From positions 70,813-134,812 of the forward strand of contig DATCEO010000017.1 in assembly GCA_036510065.1 (NCBI GenBank): a DNA stretch of 64,000 nt, given 5' to 3'. Shown one piece after another: positions 43,755 to 51,473 of the stretch (position 1 is the first letter of the stretch; the number at the start of each line of letters is the position of its first letter). The notes under the pieces are model-generated. The model had not been told where the DNA came from and did not search any database. It saw only the letters and a list, made by a program, of their open reading frames with translations. The translations under genes and the position numbers were made by a program. The stretch is from DASUBV01 sp036510065 (GTDB lineage: Bacteria > Actinomycetota > Actinomycetes > Streptosporangiales > Streptosporangiaceae).

Positions 43755-44084
43755 ATGTCTCTAGCTCAACTGCTCTCGGGCAGGTCAGGCTATGCCGGCC
43801 GGCTGCCCGGCCGGCTCGAGGACCTGCACGGGCCGGCCAGGGGAGTGATCGTGCTGCCGAGGCACCTGTCCTGGCCGGGCATGCGCGAGTTCGACGTCAC
43901 CGACGACAGCACCCGCCGCAGCATGTACGGCATCGTGCTCACCCAGGGCCAGTGCAACGACGTGAAGAGGTTCCTCAACCCCGCCCTGCTCCGCCAGGAC
44001 TGGCCGCACCTGCGCGTCCTGCTGGACCCCAAGCTGCGGCGCTGGTGCGAGCGCCGGTTCGCGCTGGCCGATCACGCGGACTGA
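43755..44084 (+). CDS. Small protein, paralog of the putative antitoxin at 63040
   Basis: This 109-residue protein has no recognised domain. It clearly resembles the 110-residue protein at 63040-63372 along its length. Shared positions include the sequence L-x-D-L-x-GPA-x-G, L-P, F-D, M-Y-x-IVL, a following L-N, W-P-x-L and a final W. Here the key text is DLHGPARGVIVLPRHLSWPG, then RSMYGIVLTQGQCNDVKRFL. Unlike its paralog it has no nucleotidyltransferase gene after it; kstR follows on the opposite strand. It may be an orphan antitoxin or a DNA-binding protein. ATG 43755 fits the paralog's start. Confidence 0.65.
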   Translation: MSLAQLLSGRSGYAGRLPGRLEDLHGPARGVIVLPRHLSWPGMREFDVTDDSTRRSMYGIVLTQGQCNDVKRFLNPALLRQDWPHLRVLLDPKLRRWCERRFALADHAD

Positions 44085-44116
44085 CTAGCCGCCGGCCCGG
44101 CCCGGCGCACCCGGTG

Positions 44117-44130
44117 TAGAACTCGTTACG
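44117..44130. promoter_or_regulatory. KstR-box-like site (one mismatch)
   Basis: TAGAACTCGTTACG fits the KstR operator pattern TnnAACnnGTTnnA except for the final base. It lies in the spacer between the convergent 3' ends of the 43755 gene and kstR, 195 bp from a perfect match in the same orientation. Confidence 0.4.
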
Positions 44131-44232
44131 GTATGGTCGGCTTTGCGGGAGGTGGCCAGGGGCGGTTTCCGCTCCATCGGCCGACCTGACAGGCGTGCCC
44201 CCCCGCGCCCGGCAGGTACTCCCGGATGAGGG

Positions 44233-44266
44233 CGTCGGCACCCCCACCCCCCCGGGGGTGCCGGCG
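44233..44266. terminator. Strong hairpin between convergent genes
   Basis: The arms 44233-44245 and 44254-44266 form a 13-bp stem with one G-U pair around an 8-nt C-rich loop; the core is GGCACCCCC against GGGGGTGCC. It sits in the 277-bp spacer between the stops at 44084 and 44362 and can end transcription from both sides. Confidence 0.55.
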
Positions 44267-44311
44267 TTCCTCGCCGGGCAGCTGACCGCTTCGCGCTCGC
44301 GTCGGCCGGGG

Positions 44312-44325
44312 TAGAACTTGTTGCA
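44312..44325. promoter_or_regulatory. KstR-box-like site (perfect match)
   Basis: TAGAACTTGTTGCA matches every fixed base of TnnAACnnGTTnnA, the 14-bp operator described for mycobacterial KstR. It lies 36 bp past the kstR stop codon. This is an odd place for an autoregulatory operator; a distant promoter or an unannotated transcript could be its target. Confidence 0.5.
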
Positions 44326-44361
44326 GCAGGGAGCAGGGATCCGGCCTAGCGCGCAGCAGGC

Positions 44362-44979
44362 CTAGCGCAGCAGCAGGCGGGCGGCCAGCTCCAGGTGGCT
44401 GGTCACGTCACTGGCCGATGCCCGCCGCGTCACCCAGGCGACCAGGTTGGACAGCCAGACGTCCCCGATGACCCGGGCGATGGCCAGGTCATCGGCGGTC
44501 GGCTTGCCCTCGTGCATGGCCCTGGTCAGCATGTGCTCCATCAGCTCGGCGACCTGCGCGACCTCGGCGGCCGCGCTCGGGTCGGCGAACATGAACGCGC
44601 GCGTCATCGCCTCGGTGAGCATCGGCTCGCGCTGCATGTACCAGGTGATCCGGCTCAGCACGTACAGGACCCGCTCATAGGGCGTCTCGCCGGGGATCGG
44701 CGTGCGGTCGAGCTTGTCCCGGGTCCGCTCGAACTCCCGGGCCAGCCCGGAGACCAGCAGGTGAATCTTGGACGGGAAGTAACGGTAGAGCGTGCCCAGG
44801 GCCACGCCCGCCTGCTCGGCAACGGCGCGCATCTGCACCGCGTCGTAACCGCCTTTGGCCGCCAGGGCCCAGGTCGCGTCCAGGATCCGCTTGCGGCGCT
44901 CGCGCTGCGCCGCTGAGCCGAGCTCGGCCTCCGAGGGGCCGGGCGCCGCGCCGGCGCTACGAGGTCGCTGCAGTGTCAT
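44362..44979 (-). CDS. kstR: TetR-family regulator, KstR type
   Basis: This 205-residue regulator closely follows KstR, the repressor of cholesterol/steroid degradation in mycobacteria and rhodococci. Visible matches are ELGSAAQRERRKRILDATWA, the helix-turn-helix VQMRAVAEQAGVALGTLYRY, FPSKIHLLVSGLAREFER, then MLTEAMTRAFMFADPSAAAE and VWLSNLVAWVTRRASA in the ligand domain. The characterised protein is released by a CoA thioester of the sterol pathway. GGGAGG 5 bp before ATG 44979 fixes the start. No sterol-degradation genes are in the window except perhaps the partial acyl-CoA synthetase at 1-155. Confidence 0.85.
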   Translation of the reverse strand: MTLQRPRSAGAAPGPSEAELGSAAQRERRKRILDATWALAAKGGYDAVQMRAVAEQAGVALGTLYRYFPSKIHLLVSGLAREFERTRDKLDRTPIPGETPYERVLYVLSRITWYMQREPMLTEAMTRAFMFADPSAAAEVAQVAELMEHMLTRAMHEGKPTADDLAIARVIGDVWLSNLVAWVTRRASASDVTSHLELAARLLLR

Positions 44980-45364
44980 CGGAGCCTCCCGCCTGATATC
45001 GGCCTGAGATCGGCAGGCCAGCCTACCAATCGGGCCCCCGCAGGGCCGCCGCCGCTGCCGCCGGCCAAGCGCGGAAGGCCTGCCCGAAAGGCACCGAGAT
45101 AGCGCGTGACAGGTCCTATCTTCCGGCAGCGACATCCCAGACAGCGGTCTGGCCTGCCGTTACGCTGCCAGCGGCCGATCGCTGACGGCATGCCGGCCAT
45201 CCGGCTGGCCGGCGAGGCGCAGCGGCTGCGCTCGGGGCTGACTGAACGGCATCAAGAGGCTGCCGGTCCGCTACGGCTAAGGCGTGACGCCCGCTGACGA
45301 CCCCGGCGGTGAAAATCGGCGGGTCACGGCGCAGCGGCTGCCCGCCGCTGCCTAAGGTTGCGCC
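44980..45364. other. 385-bp divergent spacer between kstR and adk
   Basis: I see no gene: a 63-codon open frame at 45106-45297 lacks a ribosome site and any family resemblance. The kstR side has a tandem 11-bp repeat (44992-45013). The word GCGCAGCGGCTGC occurs twice (about 45218 and 45328) on the adk side, where the second copy could affect adk expression. No clear -10/-35 pair stands out. Confidence 0.45.
44992..45013. repeat. Tandem 11-bp repeat ahead of kstR
   Basis: CCTGATATCGG (44992-45002) is followed directly by CCTGAGATCGG (45003-45013), ten of eleven bases alike. It begins 13 bp before the kstR start codon, overlapping its ribosome-site region. It may be an operator for another regulator, since it lacks the KstR pattern. 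Confidence 0.6.
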
Positions 45365-46165
45365 ATGCGGAAATACGTCATCATGGGTGTCCAGGGCAGT
45401 GGCAAGGGCACTCACAGCGCCATGCTCGCCGAAGATCTCGACCTCGTGAACATCGGGGTCGGCGACATGCTTCGCTGGAATGTCCAGAACCACACCAAGC
45501 TCGGCGCGCAGATCAGGCGGACCATGGCCGCCGGGACGCTGATCAGCGACGACGTGATCGAGGGGGTCGTCAAGGAACGCCTGGACCAGCATGACTGGAA
45601 CTACGGATTCATCATTGACGGCTTTCCGCGCAGCGAGCGCCAGGCCAATTTCTTCCTGGAGAGCTACGACATTGACGGCGTTATCCACCTCTACCTGCCC
45701 GACAGCGAGGTGCGGCGGCGCGTCCTGGCCCGCCGGCTTTGCGCTGACTGCGGCATGGATTACAACCTGATCGACAACAGCCCGCACTCCCACGGCAAGT
45801 GCGACGCCTGCGGCGGTGAGCTGGTCCGGCGGGAGGACGACACCGAGGAGGCGCTCGGGGTGCGACTCCGCGAGTATCACACGAAGACCGACCCGGTCCT
45901 GGAGATCTTCCGCCGCAAGGAGTACGTAGTGACGGTGGACACCCGGCCGGACAAGGAAGAGGTCCAGCAGGAGATCAGGCAGGCGCTGGGCCTGCCGCCC
46001 TACCGGCCGCAACGGCCCGGTTCCCAGCAGGCCAGGGCTGATCGGCCTGGTACTGACCGGCCCGGTGCAGACTCCGACAGTGCCGACTGGCCCAGTCCCG
46101 CGGAGAGCTCTGCCGAGCGGGACAGTGCGGGCCAGAAGAGCGCCAGCCCGACCAGCACCAGCTGA
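45365..46165 (+). CDS. Adenylate kinase-type nucleoside monophosphate kinase, zinc LID
   Basis: This 266-residue kinase has the P-loop GVQGSGKG (8-15), the NMP-binding segment NIGVGDMLR, IIDGFPRSERQA with the key Arg, and a zinc LID built from Cys126, Cys129, Cys146 and Cys149. It should interconvert AMP, ATP and ADP, or a related nucleotide. It differs from the usual ribosomal-operon adk by a disordered 50-residue Ser/Asp/Pro tail (about 217-266) and by its location next to glycerate kinase and PRPP synthetase, so it is probably a second copy. Its TGA directly abuts the ATG of the next gene. Confidence 0.88.
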   Translation: MRKYVIMGVQGSGKGTHSAMLAEDLDLVNIGVGDMLRWNVQNHTKLGAQIRRTMAAGTLISDDVIEGVVKERLDQHDWNYGFIIDGFPRSERQANFFLESYDIDGVIHLYLPDSEVRRRVLARRLCADCGMDYNLIDNSPHSHGKCDACGGELVRREDDTEEALGVRLREYHTKTDPVLEIFRRKEYVVTVDTRPDKEEVQQEIRQALGLPPYRPQRPGSQQARADRPGTDRPGADSDSADWPSPAESSAERDSAGQKSASPTSTS

Positions 46166-47323
46166 ATGCGGGTCGTGGTCGCGCCCGACTCGTTCAAGGG
46201 CACCATCGGGGCCGCCGCGGCGGCCGACGCGCTGGCGGCCGGCTGGCGGGGGGCCCGCCCGGCCGATGAGGTGGTCCGGCTGCCGCTGGCCGACGGCGGC
46301 GAAGGCACCGCGGAGGTGCTGGCGGCGTCCGATCCGGCGAGCCGCTGGCACGAGGCGCGGGTCAGCGGCCCGGGCCGCCAGCCAGTCACGGCCCGCTGGC
46401 TGGAGCTGCCCGGCCAGACCCACGTCATCGAGCTGGCCAGCGCGGCCGGCCTGCCGCTGCTGCCCGAGCCGGACCCGCTGGGCGCCCACACGGCGGGCGT
46501 GGGGGAGCTGATCGGGCACGCGCTGGACGCCGGCGCCGCCGAGATCGTGGTCGGGCTCGGCGGCTCGGCCACGACCGACGGCGGGACGGGCGCGCTGGCA
46601 GCGCTCGGCGCCCGCTTCCTGGATGCCTCCGGCCGGGACCTGCGGCCTGGCGGCGGGCCGCTGCGCGCCCTGGCGGCGGTTGACCTGACCGGGCTGCGGC
46701 CGCCGCCGCCCGGCGGGGTGACCTGCCTGACCGACGTACGGGCGCCGCTGCTGGGGCCAGACGGCGCGGCCGCCGTCTACGGGCCGCAGAAGGGCGCGAC
46801 GCCCGGCCAGGTGGCGGACCTGGCCGACGGGCTGGCCCGGCTCGCGGCGCTGCTCGGCGGGGACCCGGACCTGCCCGGGGCGGGCGCGGCCGGGGGGACC
46901 GGCTATGGCCTGGCCGCCGCCTGGGGCGCGCAGCTCGCGGCGGGCTCCGCGGAGATCGGCCGGATCGCAGGCCTGGAGCCGGCGCTGGCTGCGGCCGACC
47001 TGGTGATCACCGGAGAGGGCCAGTACGACGCGACCTCGGGGACCGGGAAGGTGGTGGGGGCAGTGCGCGCCGCTGCGGCGCGGGCCGGGGTGCCGGTCGC
47101 GGTGGTGGCCGGCCGCATCGCCGGGGCGCCCGAGGCGGGATCCGGGCGGTCGATTGCGCTTACGGATCTGGCCGGGGGAGCGGCGGCGGCGATGGCGGAC
47201 CCGGCGCGGTGGCTGCGCGTGGCGGGCGGGGTCCTGGCCGAGGCCGTGGCCGTGGCAGCGGACGGGATCATCGCGGGCGACCTGGGCGGGATGGGCGACC
47301 TGGGCGGGATGGCGGGCAGCTGA
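46166..47323 (+). CDS. Glycerate kinase (GarK/GlxK family)
   Basis: This 385-residue kinase phosphorylates D-glycerate, feeding it into glycolysis. Family marks are the opening MRVVVAPDSFKGTIGAAAAA, LPLADGGEGTAEVLAA, EIVVGLGGSATTDGGTGALA, YGPQKGATPGQVADL and DLVITGEGQYDATSGTGKVV. The start codon follows the kinase gene upstream with no gap, so translation is coupled. The last 20 residues have a short Gly-Asp-Leu-Gly-Gly-Met repeat. A tartronate-semialdehyde-type reductase would make its substrate; the HIBADH-family gene at 10208 is a possible but unproven link. Confidence 0.93.
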   Translation: MRVVVAPDSFKGTIGAAAAADALAAGWRGARPADEVVRLPLADGGEGTAEVLAASDPASRWHEARVSGPGRQPVTARWLELPGQTHVIELASAAGLPLLPEPDPLGAHTAGVGELIGHALDAGAAEIVVGLGGSATTDGGTGALAALGARFLDASGRDLRPGGGPLRALAAVDLTGLRPPPPGGVTCLTDVRAPLLGPDGAAAVYGPQKGATPGQVADLADGLARLAALLGGDPDLPGAGAAGGTGYGLAAAWGAQLAAGSAEIGRIAGLEPALAAADLVITGEGQYDATSGTGKVVGAVRAAAARAGVPVAVVAGRIAGAPEAGSGRSIALTDLAGGAAAAMADPARWLRVAGGVLAEAVAVAADGIIAGDLGGMGDLGGMAGS

Positions 47324-47340
47324 CGCCCTAGCCTGAGCAC

Positions 47341-48285
47341 GTGCGAGAGATAGCGGTATTCGGCGGCAGCGCCCATCCGGCCCTGGCCGCGGACATCTGC
47401 GCTTACCTGAGCGTGCCGCTGCATCCGGTGCGCCTGCGCCGGTTCGCGAACGACTGCCTCGAGGTGCAGCTCCAGGCCAACTGCCGGGAGCGTGACGTCT
47501 TCATCATCCAGCCGCTCTGCCCGCCCGTGCAGGAGAACCTCGTCGAGCTGCTGCTGATGCTGGACGCGGCCCGGGGCGCGTCGGCGGCCAGGGTCACCGC
47601 CGTCATCCCGCACTACGCCTACGCCCGATCGGACAAGAAGGCGATGCCGCGGGTGTCGATCGGCGGCCGGCTCGTGGCCGACCTGCTGGTCACCGCGGGG
47701 GTCAGCCGGGTCCTGGCCATGACGCTGCACGCCCCGCAGGTCCACGGCTTCTTCTCGGTCCCCGTCGACCACCTGCACGCGCTGCGCGAGCTGGCCCGGC
47801 ATTTCCGCACCCGCGATCTCAGCAACGCGATCGTGGTCTCCCCGGACCTGGGCAACGCCAAGCAGGCCGCGGCGCTTGCCCGGATGCTGGGGCTGCCGGT
47901 GGCCGCCGGCGCCAAGGAGCGGCACAGCGACGAGCGGGTCACGATCACCTCGATCATCGGGGAGGTGGCCGGCCGGGATGTGATCGTCCTGGATGACGAG
48001 ATAGCCCGCGGGACGACCATCATGGAGCTGCTCACCGTGCTGCGCGAGCGCCGGGCCAGGTCCGTGCGGATCGCGTGCACGCACGGCCTGTTCAGCCAGG
48101 GCGCTCTGGAGCGGATCACCGCCGTCCCGGAAGTACTGGAGATCGTCTGCACCAACACCGTCCCGGTGCCAGCCAGCCAGAGCCGCCCGAAGCTGCACGT
48201 GATCTCGGTGGCGCCGGCCCTGGCAGAAGCGATCCGGCGGATCCACGAGGGCGAGTCCGTCAGCGCCCTGTTTGACCCGAGCTAG
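47341..48285 (+). CDS. prs: Ribose-phosphate pyrophosphokinase paralog
   Basis: This 314-residue enzyme should make PRPP from ribose-5-phosphate and ATP. It has the Prs layout: IAVFGGSAHPALAADICAYL at the start, RRFANDCLEVQL, the FIIQPLCPPVQENLVELLLM helix, PHYAYARSDKKAMPRVSIGG (catalytic flexible-loop region) and the PRPP loop VIVLDDEIARGTTIMEL. The last differs from the usual DDMIDTAGT and suggests a divergent, possibly secondary copy. The GTG start is 17 bp after glycerate kinase. It ends 26 bp inside the convergent regulator gene. Confidence 0.88.
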   Translation: MREIAVFGGSAHPALAADICAYLSVPLHPVRLRRFANDCLEVQLQANCRERDVFIIQPLCPPVQENLVELLLMLDAARGASAARVTAVIPHYAYARSDKKAMPRVSIGGRLVADLLVTAGVSRVLAMTLHAPQVHGFFSVPVDHLHALRELARHFRTRDLSNAIVVSPDLGNAKQAAALARMLGLPVAAGAKERHSDERVTITSIIGEVAGRDVIVLDDEIARGTTIMELLTVLRERRARSVRIACTHGLFSQGALERITAVPEVLEIVCTNTVPVPASQSRPKLHVISVAPALAEAIRRIHEGESVSALFDPS

Positions 48286-50824
48286 CCGGCCAGCTGCTCG
48301 CGCTGCCGAGGTCGCGGCCGGCGGCTGCCGTCCAGGCGGCCACCTGGCTGCGCGAGGTGAAGCCGAGCTTGGCCAGGATGTTGGCCACGTGCCGCGCCGC
48401 CGTGGCCGGGCTGATGAACAGCTGCTCGGCTATGGCCTTGTTGCTCTTGCCCAGCGCGATCAGCTCCACCACCTCCCGCTCCCGCGCGGTGAGCTTGCTG
48501 GCGGCCAGGTCATGCCCTGCCGCGCCCGGCCGCGGCGGCGAGGGCGGGGAGAACGGGACCTGCGCCGGGGGCTCGGGCGGGCGGGCAGCCTGGCCCGCCG
48601 CGGGCTGCGCGTCGGGATCGTCCAGGGCCAGCTGGGCTGCGGCGCTGCTCGTCAGCTGGAGGCCGTCGGCCCACAGCCGGGCGACGGCGTGCTCGCCGAG
48701 GTCGGCGGCGGCATCCAGGTACCGCTGCGTGCTGGCCCCCGGCAGCGGCGGCAGGCTCGCCGCCTCGCGCAGTGCGGTCACGGCGGCGGTCAGCTGGACC
48801 GCCCGGCCCGGCCGGCCCTCGCGGACGGCCAGCGCGGCAAACGCCGACAGGCCGCGGGCGATTCCCACCCGGCTGCCGGCGGTCAGGCTGAGCAGCAGGC
48901 TGTCGGCCAGATGCTGCCGGGCCTGGCGGAGGTCACCCTGGTCCATCGCCACCCGGCCGAGGCCGACCAGGCACCGCGCGATCTCCGGTCCGGCCTGGAC
49001 CTCGCGCAGGGTGACCAGCGCCGCCAGGTACTGCCAGCGGGCCTGCTCGTCGTCATGGCGCAGCCGGGCGAGATCACCCAGGCCAAGCTGCGCCCGCGCC
49101 GCACCCCAGCGCTGGTCGATCTCGCGCATGACGCTCAGTGCTGCCTCGGCGCACTCCTGGGCTTCCCGCAGGTTGCCCTGCTGCCCGGCCGCCGCGGCGC
49201 GGGTGCCGAGGGCGAATCCCTCATTCCACTTGTCGCCCGCCTGGCGGGCGCTGGCCAGCGCTTCCTCGACCTGCTTGACCGCCTCGTCCACGTGGCCGGT
49301 ATGCAGCGCCCCCTCGGCCAGGAGGTTCAGAGCGGTCGCCGTCCAGAAGCGGTCCCCGGCCTCGCGGCAGAGCTCGAGTCCCGCCGCGGCCCAGGTCACC
49401 GCCTGCTGGGGATCGCTGGCCAGCGCGAGCTGGGCCCGGCCAATCAGCGCCGGGCCGCGCACGGCGGGCGACACCGCCGACAGGTCGGCGGCGAGGAATG
49501 AGTCAAACCATTCCGAGCCCTCGGCGTAGGAGCCGCGCACGATCCAGCAGGGCCGGACCGCCGTGCAGATCCGCAAGCCCGACTCGGCGTCGCCGCGCGC
49601 CAGGCACCAGCTGAGCACCTCCCGGGCGTTGCCGGCGTCGGCGTCCCACCGGCGGAACACGTCGACCCGGGCTGACCAGGGCGCGGGGACCAGCGCCATG
49701 CCCACGCGCATGGCGTGCTCGGCGACGCTGATCGTGTACTCCCGCAGCCGCTCCCGCACCGCCTGCTCCTCGCCGGAGGCCTCCAGCCGGGCGGTGGCAT
49801 ACTCGCGGACCGTCTCCAGCATCCGGTACCGGATCTGGCCGAGCGGGTCCGGCTCTACCTCGACCAGAGATTTGTCGGCCAGGGCCGCGAGCAGGTCGAG
49901 CACCTCGCCGTCCGGGAGGTCAGCATCGGCGCAGACGTACTCGGCCATCTCCAGCGACCAGCCGGCGAACACCGAGAGCCGCCGCAGGAGCACCTGCTCG
50001 GGCCGGGTCAGCAGGTCATGGCTCCAGTCGATGGCGGCGCGCAGCGTGCGCTGGCGCGGCGGCACGCTCCGGTCACGCGAGGTCAGCAGGTGGAACCGGT
50101 CGTGCAGCCGGTCGGCGATCTGCTCGACCGACAGGACCCGCACCCAGGCGGCGGCCAGCTCGATGGCCAGCGGCAGGCCATCGAGCGACCGGCAGATGGC
50201 CACCACGGCGGCCGTGTTGGCCGGTCCCAGGGCGAATCCGGGTGCCGCCGCGGATGCCCGGTCGGCAAACAGCCGGACCGCGTCATAGCTGGCGGGATCA
50301 TGGCCGCCCGCCGCGTCGTCGCTCTCGCCCGGCGGCAGCGCGAGCGGCGGAACCGGCCACGCCGCCTCGGCGGCGACTCGCAGCGCCTCCCGGCTGGTCG
50401 CGAGCACCTGCAGGCCCGGCGAGCTGGCCAGCAGCCGCTGGCACAGGCTCGCGCAGGCATCGACCAGGTGCTCGCAGTTGTCGAGGGCCAGCAGCAGCCG
50501 GCGGGTCCGCAGCGCGTCGGCGAGCGTGTCGAGCAGCGAGACGCCTGCCTCCTCCTCGACGCCGATGGCGGACGCCACCCGCGAGACGACGAGCTCGGGC
50601 TGGCGCAGGTCGCCGAGCTCGATGAACCAGGTTCCGTCCGGGTAGTCGCCCGCCATCAGGGCCACCAGGCGCAGCAGCAGGCGCGTCTTGCCGATGCCGC
50701 CCGGGCCGCACAGCGTGACGGCCCGCCAGTCGCGCGCGAGCTGGCGCAGCTCGCCGAGCTCGCGCTCCCTGCCGATGAAGCTATCGGGCTCCTGGAGCGT
50801 GCTTACCCCGCCATGTTCAGTCAT
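48260..50824 (-). CDS. NB-ARC ATPase / LuxR-type transcriptional regulator (paralog of 651-3185)
   Basis: This protein of about 854 residues has a P-loop GPGGIGKT near 40-47, a Walker B-like LLLALDNCEHLV, a winged-helix region with LLTRPEQVLLRRLSVFAGWS, a long TPR-like middle, and a C-terminal LuxR helix-turn-helix (LTAREREVVELIALGKSNKA onward, ending ARHVANILAKLGFTSRSQVA). It is closely alike to the regulator at 651-3185. ATG 50824 gives the same distance to the SFIGRERELGEL motif as in that paralog; in-frame ATG 50890 and a further upstream start are possible. The effector and targets are unknown. It overlaps the end of prs by 26 bp. Confidence 0.9.
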   Translation of the reverse strand: MTEHGGVSTLQEPDSFIGRERELGELRQLARDWRAVTLCGPGGIGKTRLLLRLVALMAGDYPDGTWFIELGDLRQPELVVSRVASAIGVEEEAGVSLLDTLADALRTRRLLLALDNCEHLVDACASLCQRLLASSPGLQVLATSREALRVAAEAAWPVPPLALPPGESDDAAGGHDPASYDAVRLFADRASAAAPGFALGPANTAAVVAICRSLDGLPLAIELAAAWVRVLSVEQIADRLHDRFHLLTSRDRSVPPRQRTLRAAIDWSHDLLTRPEQVLLRRLSVFAGWSLEMAEYVCADADLPDGEVLDLLAALADKSLVEVEPDPLGQIRYRMLETVREYATARLEASGEEQAVRERLREYTISVAEHAMRVGMALVPAPWSARVDVFRRWDADAGNAREVLSWCLARGDAESGLRICTAVRPCWIVRGSYAEGSEWFDSFLAADLSAVSPAVRGPALIGRAQLALASDPQQAVTWAAAGLELCREAGDRFWTATALNLLAEGALHTGHVDEAVKQVEEALASARQAGDKWNEGFALGTRAAAAGQQGNLREAQECAEAALSVMREIDQRWGAARAQLGLGDLARLRHDDEQARWQYLAALVTLREVQAGPEIARCLVGLGRVAMDQGDLRQARQHLADSLLLSLTAGSRVGIARGLSAFAALAVREGRPGRAVQLTAAVTALREAASLPPLPGASTQRYLDAAADLGEHAVARLWADGLQLTSSAAAQLALDDPDAQPAAGQAARPPEPPAQVPFSPPSPPRPGAAGHDLAASKLTAREREVVELIALGKSNKAIAEQLFISPATAARHVANILAKLGFTSRSQVAAWTAAAGRDLGSASSWPASSGQTGR

Positions 50825-50942
50825 TTCGTCCGAGCTTCCGTTGCCGAGTTCGGCCCCCGCGGGGTCTGGACCGGGCATACCTCTGGTCATCACCGTAGCG
50901 CCGCGACCCGCGGGGTGTCCCGCGGGTCGCGGCACTGCCGGG

Positions 50943-51473
50943 TCAGCGGGGCAGCGCGTCCTGGCGCGCGCTGACGCGCCGTTCCAGGTCCAGCAGGAAC
51001 CGCTTGCGCGCGATCCCGCCGCCGTAGCCGGTCAGGCTGCCATCGGTGCCGATGACCCGGTGGCAGGGCACCACGATCGAGAGCGGGTTCCGGCCGTTGG
51101 CCAGGCCGACCGCGCGACTGGCGGCCGGCGCGCCGAGGCTGGCCGCCAGCTGGCCGTAGGAGACGGTCTGCCCGTACCCGATAGCCCGCAGGCCCAGCCA
51201 GACCCGCTGCTGGAATGGCGTTCCGGCCGGCTGCAGGGGCAGGTCGAAGCGGGTCAGCTCGCCGGCGAAGTAGGCGCCCAGCTGCCGGGCGGCGGCGGCG
51301 AAGGGCGCCGCGGCGGGGTCGCCGGGGGCGCCGAGCGCGGCCGCGGCGGGCGCGTGCCGGTGGGCGTCCATGTACACGCCGGTGAGGTGGCCATCGACGG
51401 CGACCAGGGTCAGCGGGCCGACCGGGCTGCTGATCGTGACGTGCGCGGGAGCGGCGAGGGCGGTGATAGTCAT
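50943..51473 (-). CDS. ogt: Methylated-DNA-protein-cysteine methyltransferase
   Basis: This 176-residue suicide repair protein removes alkyl groups from O6-alkylguanine. The acceptor is Cys137 in VVPCHRVIGTDG. The DNA-binding helix-turn-helix with its Arg finger is SYGQLAASLGAPAASRAVGL, and the active-site end is LTGYGGGIARKRFLLDLE. Its ATG overlaps the stop of alkA (ATGA), so both repair proteins are made from one message. The same alkA-ogt order is found in Mycobacterium tuberculosis. Confidence 0.95.
   Translation of the reverse strand: MTITALAAPAHVTISSPVGPLTLVAVDGHLTGVYMDAHRHAPAAAALGAPGDPAAAPFAAAARQLGAYFAGELTRFDLPLQPAGTPFQQRVWLGLRAIGYGQTVSYGQLAASLGAPAASRAVGLANGRNPLSIVVPCHRVIGTDGSLTGYGGGIARKRFLLDLERRVSARQDALPR

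Noticed and set aside
45106..45297. 63-codon open frame upstream of adk
   Set aside because: No ribosome site, no homology by eye and poor third-position bias.
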